Shown here one piece after another: positions 61,998 to 64,000 of a stretch of DNA of 64,000 nt. The translations under genes and the position numbers were made by a program. The stretch comes from Oerskovia jenensis (GTDB lineage: Bacteria > Actinomycetota > Actinomycetes > Actinomycetales > Cellulomonadaceae), in NCBI RefSeq assembly GCF_016907235.1, contig NZ_JAFBBO010000001.1, positions 3,348,001 to 3,412,000 on the forward strand. Reading direction: 5' to 3'. Within the stretch, counting starts at the first letter, position 1, and each line of letters starts with the position of its first letter. A model generated the notes under the pieces. It did not search any database. It saw only the letters and a list, made by a program, of their open reading frames with translations, and had not been told where the DNA came from.

Positions 61998-62105
61998 GTG
62001 GAGATAGCCGCACTGGTGGTTTCGATCCTGACGCTGATCGTCACGATCTACCAAGCCTGGAACAGCAGGCCGAAGAAACCACCGAAGGGTCGTCACAGGA
62101 AGTGA
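61998..62105 (+). CDS. 35-residue small membrane protein
   Basis: A GTG start follows GAGGAGGGA at a good distance. The product is one hydrophobic helix (EIAALVVSILTLIVTIYQAW) and a basic tail (RPKKPPKGRHRK), a common form for phage or plasmid-encoded membrane peptides. It is the first gene after the strong repressible promoter. A longer frame starts at 61899 but lacks a ribosome site and would run through the promoter. Confidence 0.6.
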   Translation: MEIAALVVSILTLIVTIYQAWNSRPKKPPKGRHRK

Positions 62106-62109
62106 CGGA

Positions 62110-62142
62110 CGGGCCGGGGGTAGAACAAGTACCCCCGGCCCG
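62110..62142 (+). terminator. GC-rich hairpin between small genes
   Basis: Arms of 13 bp (CGGGCCGGGGGTA and complement) around a 7-base loop, with no T-run. It may attenuate or stabilise the transcript. Confidence 0.5.
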
Positions 62143-62185
62143 GGACCCATCCTCCCACCTGGAGACACGAGGAAGGAAGAGACAG

Positions 62186-62365
62186 ATGAGGAAGTACCTG
62201 CACGACCCAGGCGTCCGCGCCGCCGCGGTCTCCGGCATCACCATCGCCACGCTCGCGGTGTTCTTCGCCGATGCCTACCCCGCGGCCTGGATCGCTCTCG
62301 GCGTCGCATGGGTCGCCGCGACCAGCCTCGCCCTGTGGTGGGCCCACCGCAAGGCGGCCGACTGA
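62186..62365 (+). CDS. 59-residue membrane protein
   Basis: Two predicted transmembrane helices (AAAVSGITIATLAVFFADAY and AAWIALGVAWVAATSLALWW) with basic ends. ATG 62186 follows GGAAGGAAGAG. Its stop overlaps the next start by TGATG, so it is co-translated with the ribbon-helix-helix-like gene. No family recognised; holin-like or element-maintenance function is possible but unproven. Confidence 0.6.
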   Translation: MRKYLHDPGVRAAAVSGITIATLAVFFADAYPAAWIALGVAWVAATSLALWWAHRKAAD

Positions 62366-62607
62366 TGCCCCGCCCCGGCGAGCGGCGCGTAGCCGCAGCA
62401 ACCAAGGTCTCCGAGGCCGACAGCGACGAGCTCAAGGCCATCGCCGCCGCCGCCGGGGTGGCGCAGTCCGACGTCGTGCGGGCGGGCGTCGAGCTCGTCC
62501 TGCGCGGCGTCGACCGCGACCGCCTCATCGACTACCTCACCGACGTCGGACGTGAGAGCCCCAGTGGAGCTCTCACGCCAGAGCGGAGGGCTGGTCTTGT
62601 CGGGTAG
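62365..62607 (+). CDS. ribbon-helix-helix-like DNA-binding protein
   Basis: 80 residues. After a basic tail (RPGERRVAAATKV) the strand-helix-helix pattern VSEADSDELKAIAAAAGVAQ then SDVVRAGVELVLRG resembles Arc/MetJ/CopG-type regulators. The Ser-Asp-Val-Val-Arg turn is the position of the second helix. Such proteins control plasmid copy number, element excision or antitoxin promoters. It could bind the palindromic operator at 61938-61966. Coupled to the upstream membrane protein. Confidence 0.62.
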   Translation: MPRPGERRVAAATKVSEADSDELKAIAAAAGVAQSDVVRAGVELVLRGVDRDRLIDYLTDVGRESPSGALTPERRAGLVG

Positions 62608-62654
62608 GCGCCCTTGGCAGCCCTACTGATGACGTCGGCGCATGCTCATACATG

Positions 62655-62660
62655 TAGCAT
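62655..62660 (+). promoter_or_regulatory. -10 element for the 140-residue gene
   Basis: TAGCAT ends 6 bases before the ATG at 62667. No Shine-Dalgarno. Confidence 0.5.
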
Positions 62661-62666
62661 CGCGCC

Positions 62667-63089
62667 ATGGGTTTGGGTGATTGGATCGCCGCCGGCGGAG
62701 TCGCCGTTGCGATTGTTGCAGTCTTGGTCGCGTGGGCCGTCGGGCGTAGAAGGTCACCAGAGCTGGCGGTCGAGGCAAAGTGGTCGCCCTCTCCTCAGTG
62801 GGCGGTAGCGACCAGTACGGGCATGCGGTCGGGGAACTTCCGCCCAGGCCACTGGGTCCTCGAGTGTCGGGCGCGAGGTGACATGTGGGATGTCAAGGCC
62901 GACAGAGTCGAAGGTGCCATCGTGAAGGACAACCTCACCCGCCGCCTACTTGCTGATGGCGAAGTCGCGACACTGACCATCCGCCCCGCATCGGGGACCA
63001 CACAGGTGCGTGTGACCTGGCACGGACGAGGCTCAGGGTGGTCACGCCGTCGTCGTCGCTACACATGGAAGAACCGCACCGACTCCTGA
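62667..63089 (+). CDS. hypothetical protein with one N-terminal membrane helix
   Basis: 140 residues. One transmembrane helix (WIAAGGVAVAIVAVLVAWAVG) and a soluble part with beta-strand pattern (GHWVLECRARGDMWDVKADR, LTIRPASGTTQVRVTWHGRG), ending in an Arg-rich tail. ATG 62667 is 6 bases after TAGCAT. Isolated gene; a strong hairpin follows. No family recognised. Confidence 0.6.
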   Translation: MGLGDWIAAGGVAVAIVAVLVAWAVGRRRSPELAVEAKWSPSPQWAVATSTGMRSGNFRPGHWVLECRARGDMWDVKADRVEGAIVKDNLTRRLLADGEVATLTIRPASGTTQVRVTWHGRGSGWSRRRRRYTWKNRTDS

Positions 63090-63096
63090 ACTTGAC

Positions 63097-63154
63097 CTCA
63101 CACGACGAACGGCCCCGCCCTCCCGAGGGAAGGCGGGGCCGTTCGTCGTGTGAG
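63097..63154. terminator. bidirectional hairpin terminator
   Basis: Perfect 23-bp arms (63097-63119 and 63132-63154) around a 12-base loop. They sit between converging genes. Confidence 0.9.
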
Positions 63155-63155
63155 C

Positions 63156-63758
63156 CTAGTTGTGTCGCTCGACGGGTACAGCAGCGAGTTCGAGCTCGCG
63201 CTGCGTCAGAGCGAACGTTCGCTTGAGGACCATCGCGAGGGTGATCACGAAGTGTGCCAGGAAGAACAGGGCGATCGCGGTGAACGAAGCTGGTTGTACG
63301 GGCTGGATGATCGGCTGGCCAGGGATCGGGGCGATCCCTGCGGGAAGCATGAACTCGCCTGCCGTCAGGATGATGGTGAGGACGATCGAGATGAGGACGC
63401 TGTACGACACGTTCGCCGAGAGCTCGGAGAGGACCTTGACGCGGCGAAGAATCCTGGTCGTGACGCCACCTTGTTCGGCACTTGCGGCGGTCCCAGCCGC
63501 CATCTCGAGCACCAGGATCAGGAGCGCGAAGAGGAGCCCGCCCAGTACAGAACTGGCCGCGAGCAGTCCTGACGTCGACCCCACGGCGACCCCGGTCCAG
63601 AAGGGCAAACTGCACACCACGGCGGGTGCTCCGAGGAAGAGTGCGTAGTCACCAGCCTTGGGTCTGCCGTTCCGGTTGTCGTAGAGGGTCCGGTAGTGCT
63701 TCTTGACGATGTCGCGAGGGTCGATCTTCTCGGCGATGTCGCGAGGGTCGATCTTCAC
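63156..63758 (-). CDS. membrane protein with four predicted helices
   Basis: 200 residues. N-terminal repeat KIDPRDIAEKIDPRDIVKKH is encoded by a DNA duplication, followed by helices near 43-70 (LFLGAPAVVCSLPFWTGVAV), 70-90, 117-140 (VSYSVLISIVLTIILTAG) and 165-185 (SFTAIALFFLAHFVITLAM). The GTG start has a GGCGGAGA-like site upstream. No family recognised; accessory-region membrane protein. It lies downstream of the gene that enters from the right edge. Confidence 0.6.
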   Translation of the reverse strand: MKIDPRDIAEKIDPRDIVKKHYRTLYDNRNGRPKAGDYALFLGAPAVVCSLPFWTGVAVGSTSGLLAASSVLGGLLFALLILVLEMAAGTAASAEQGGVTTRILRRVKVLSELSANVSYSVLISIVLTIILTAGEFMLPAGIAPIPGQPIIQPVQPASFTAIALFFLAHFVITLAMVLKRTFALTQRELELAAVPVERHN

Positions 63759-63784
63759 GGTCTCCGCCTTTCGTGGCTGAGGTC

Positions 63785-64000
63785 CTACCCGTCCAGGATA
63801 GTCAGGTAGTCGAGGGCCGCCTCTCGGAGCGACTCATACGTAGGGTTCCCGTACTCGTCCTCCTTCACGCGAGAGGTGACATCGTAGCCGCCGCGTGGGA
63901 CATGCTTTCCCTTCATGATCAGCGTGTGATCGCGGCCGTTGCCGTCTCGGAAGGTCGTCGACACTTCGTCGTACTCCTCCCCCTGGAAGGTGAGCAGGTG
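63785..64000 (-). CDS. C-terminal part of a gene entering from the right edge (partial)
   Basis: 71 codons open to the window edge and ending at TAG (63785-63787): contains FQGEEYDEVSTTFRDGNGRD, MKGKHVPRGGYDVTSRVKED and a final helix ESLREAALDYLTILDG. Codon use and conserved-looking composition support a real protein. The start and the family are outside what can be seen. Confidence 0.6.
   Translation of the reverse strand, partial: HLLTFQGEEYDEVSTTFRDGNGRDHTLIMKGKHVPRGGYDVTSRVKEDEYGNPTYESLREAALDYLTILDG

Noticed and set aside
63156-63758. Duplication artefact at the start of the 200-residue membrane protein
   Set aside because: The KIDPRDI repeat is an exact in-frame 24-bp duplication with a plausible ribosome site before the first copy; it is probably real.

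Overview
The window is very GC-rich, densely packed actinobacterial chromosome. Codon bias, frequent GTG starts, ATGA/GTGA gene overlaps, an IdeR/DtxR regulator, a c-di-AMP riboswitch in front of an NlpC/P60 hydrolase, a SepX/GlpR-like division protein and a GH6 cellulase-type lipoprotein all point to the order Micrococcales, somewhere near Cellulomonas, Oerskovia or Sanguibacter. Genus is an inference from gene content only.

Region 1 (1-16 kb) is a surface-polysaccharide locus. It makes UDP-ManNAc (wecB), UDP-ManNAcA (wecC) and UDP-glucuronate (ugd). It also has a giant multi-domain glycosyltransferase, an AlgJ/AlgX-like SGNH protein, two GT4 glycosyltransferases, a Wzm/Wzt-type ABC exporter, an LCP (LytR-CpsA-Psr) wall ligase and a DUF6270-like protein. 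Together these suggest an ABC-exported, acidic, possibly O-acetylated wall polymer of the teichuronic-acid type.

Region 2 (16-35 kb) is core metabolism and stress: a MarR regulator with an MFS exporter, serC, dtxR, the riboswitch-controlled NlpC/P60 protein, a universal stress protein, a DrrAB-type ABC exporter, an aspartate-type aminotransferase, rocD with ddaH for arginine/ornithine turnover, a PadR regulator with a long disordered N-terminus, an SRPBCC protein, an EcsC-like protein, OsmC, thyA-folA and a HerA-like ATPase.

Region 3 (35-42.3 kb) is one envelope-stress style unit. A histidine kinase/response regulator pair is divergent from a Cys-repeat lipoprotein and a MacA-MacB-like three-gene ABC system. 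The shared intergenic region carries CTGTGAG boxes. A GH6 lipoprotein follows.

Region 4 (42.3-45 kb) is a small defence-type island next to tRNA-Arg(CCT). It holds an AbiEii-like nucleotidyltransferase, an upstream regulator and a 51-bp repeat at each side. Region 5 (45-61.2 kb) holds an esterase, VKOR, a very large helicase-like protein whose ATPase motifs are degenerate, MscL, a CpaB/SAF protein, an FmdB zinc ribbon, a penicillin-acylase-type Ntn hydrolase, 5-formyl-THF cyclo-ligase, a RimJ-like acetyltransferase, a SepX/GlpR-like protein and tRNA-Ala(CGC). Region 6 (61.2-64 kb) looks like the edge of a mobile element: small unknown genes, a perfect SOS box, a strong promoter covered by a palindromic operator, and a ribbon-helix-helix-like protein.

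Across the window many genes start exactly 6-7 bases after a TANNNT -10 hexamer and have no Shine-Dalgarno. That indicates systematic leaderless transcription.
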